In this document: positions 5,956 through 6,226 of the stretch, one piece after another
Layout of the letters: the number at the start of each line of letters is the position of its first letter
How positions within the stretch are numbered: position 1 is the first letter of the stretch
From: JAWWBG01 sp033721095
GTDB lineage: Bacteria; Actinomycetota; Nitriliruptoria; Nitriliruptorales; Nitriliruptoraceae
Length of the DNA: 6,226 nt
NCBI GenBank assembly: GCA_033721095.1
Contig: JAWWBG010000154.1
Location: 1-6,226 of the forward strand
Direction of reading: 5' to 3'
Made by a program: the position numbers and the translations under genes
Notes under the pieces: generated by a model
Told to the model about the DNA's origin: nothing
What the model saw: the letters and a program-made list of their open reading frames with translations, nothing else
Databases searched by the model: none

Positions 5956-6226
5956 CGGGCCTGCCAATTCGGGGTCCGCTTCTCCGCGAACGCCTTCGGC
6001 CCTTCCTTGGCGTCCTCGGTCTTGAAGATCCTGGCCGAGAGCTCCTGCTCGATGGCGTAGGCCTCCTTGAGGTTCTCGGCCGCCAGGCCGCGGTGAACGG
6101 ACTCCTTGGTGGCCTGGATCGCCAGTGGTGCGTTCTTGGTGATCCGTCCGGCCCACTCGAAGGCCCGATCAAGGAGCTGGTCGCGCGCGACGATCTCGTT
6201 GAGGAGCCCCATCTCCAGGGCTCGGG
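5952..6226 (-). CDS. Enoyl-CoA hydratase/isomerase (crotonase), C-terminal 90 residues only
   Basis: Only the last 90 residues are present; the gene enters from the right edge, so the catalytic oxyanion-hole glycines and any active-site glutamates are outside the window. What remains is characteristic of the crotonase superfamily. RALEMGLLNEIVARDQLLDR is the segment after the active site, where relatives read A-x-x-x-GL-V-N-x-V. It is followed by the helix NAPLAIQATKESVHRG and the C-terminal signature EDAKEGPKAFAEKRTPNW, matching the family's E-G-x-x-A-F-x-E-K-R-x-P ending. Such enzymes hydrate or isomerise enoyl-CoA in fatty acid, sterol or amino acid catabolism; the specific reaction cannot be told from this part. 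The in-frame ATG at 6212 is an internal methionine, not the start. The stop overlaps the GTG of the thiolase-like gene by four bases, implying one transcript and coupled translation. Confidence 0.93.
   Translation of the reverse strand, partial: RALEMGLLNEIVARDQLLDRAFEWAGRITKNAPLAIQATKESVHRGLAAENLKEAYAIEQELSARIFKTEDAKEGPKAFAEKRTPNWQAR

Noticed and set aside
5956..6156. A 67-codon upstream extension of the thiolase-like frame
   Set aside because: It overlaps the crotonase C-terminus out of frame, has low-complexity composition and no thiolase similarity. The GTG at 5955 in a GTGA overlap precedes the normal N-terminus.

Overview
The window is GC-rich and densely packed. Every gene I can support lies on the minus strand, with four-base to one-base overlaps and short gaps. 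The protein families point to a high-GC Gram-positive, most likely an actinomycete-type bacterium: a thiolase-like protein type 1, a crotonase, a two-gene antibiotic-type ABC-2 exporter with a duplicated permease, and a DUF1697 protein. A GC-rich Chloroflexota or an uncultured relative cannot be excluded from sequence alone. No RNA gene, CRISPR array, insertion sequence or phage gene is visible.

Layout in the direction of transcription (right to left): the 3' end of an enoyl-CoA hydratase/isomerase gene (5952-6226, cut by the right edge); a thiolase-like protein starting at a GTG inside a GTGA overlap (4480-5955); after 22 bases an ABC exporter ATPase (3495-4457); a full-length ABC-2 permease starting in a TGATG overlap (1903-3495); after 9 bases a DUF1697 protein (1360-1893); after 84 bases a two-CBS-domain protein (832-1275); after 45 bases a class I SAM-dependent methyltransferase that runs off the left edge (1-786). 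There is no gene-free stretch longer than 84 bases.

The crotonase and thiolase-like genes form a translationally coupled acyl-CoA pair. The ATPase and permease form a complete exporter, because the permease carries two homologous halves in one chain. DUF1697 is tightly attached to the exporter: its ribosome binding site begins in the permease stop codon. The CBS and methyltransferase genes are looser, have their own ribosome binding sites or leader, and may be separately expressed.

Most of the window is ordinary chromosomal content. The points worth a second look are an in-frame 36-base tandem duplication at the 3' end of the ATPase gene, which adds a repeated 12-residue tail just before the permease start; the loss of both canonical thiolase cysteines in the thiolase-like protein; and the internal duplication of the permease. 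I found no convincing evidence of a wholly new system.
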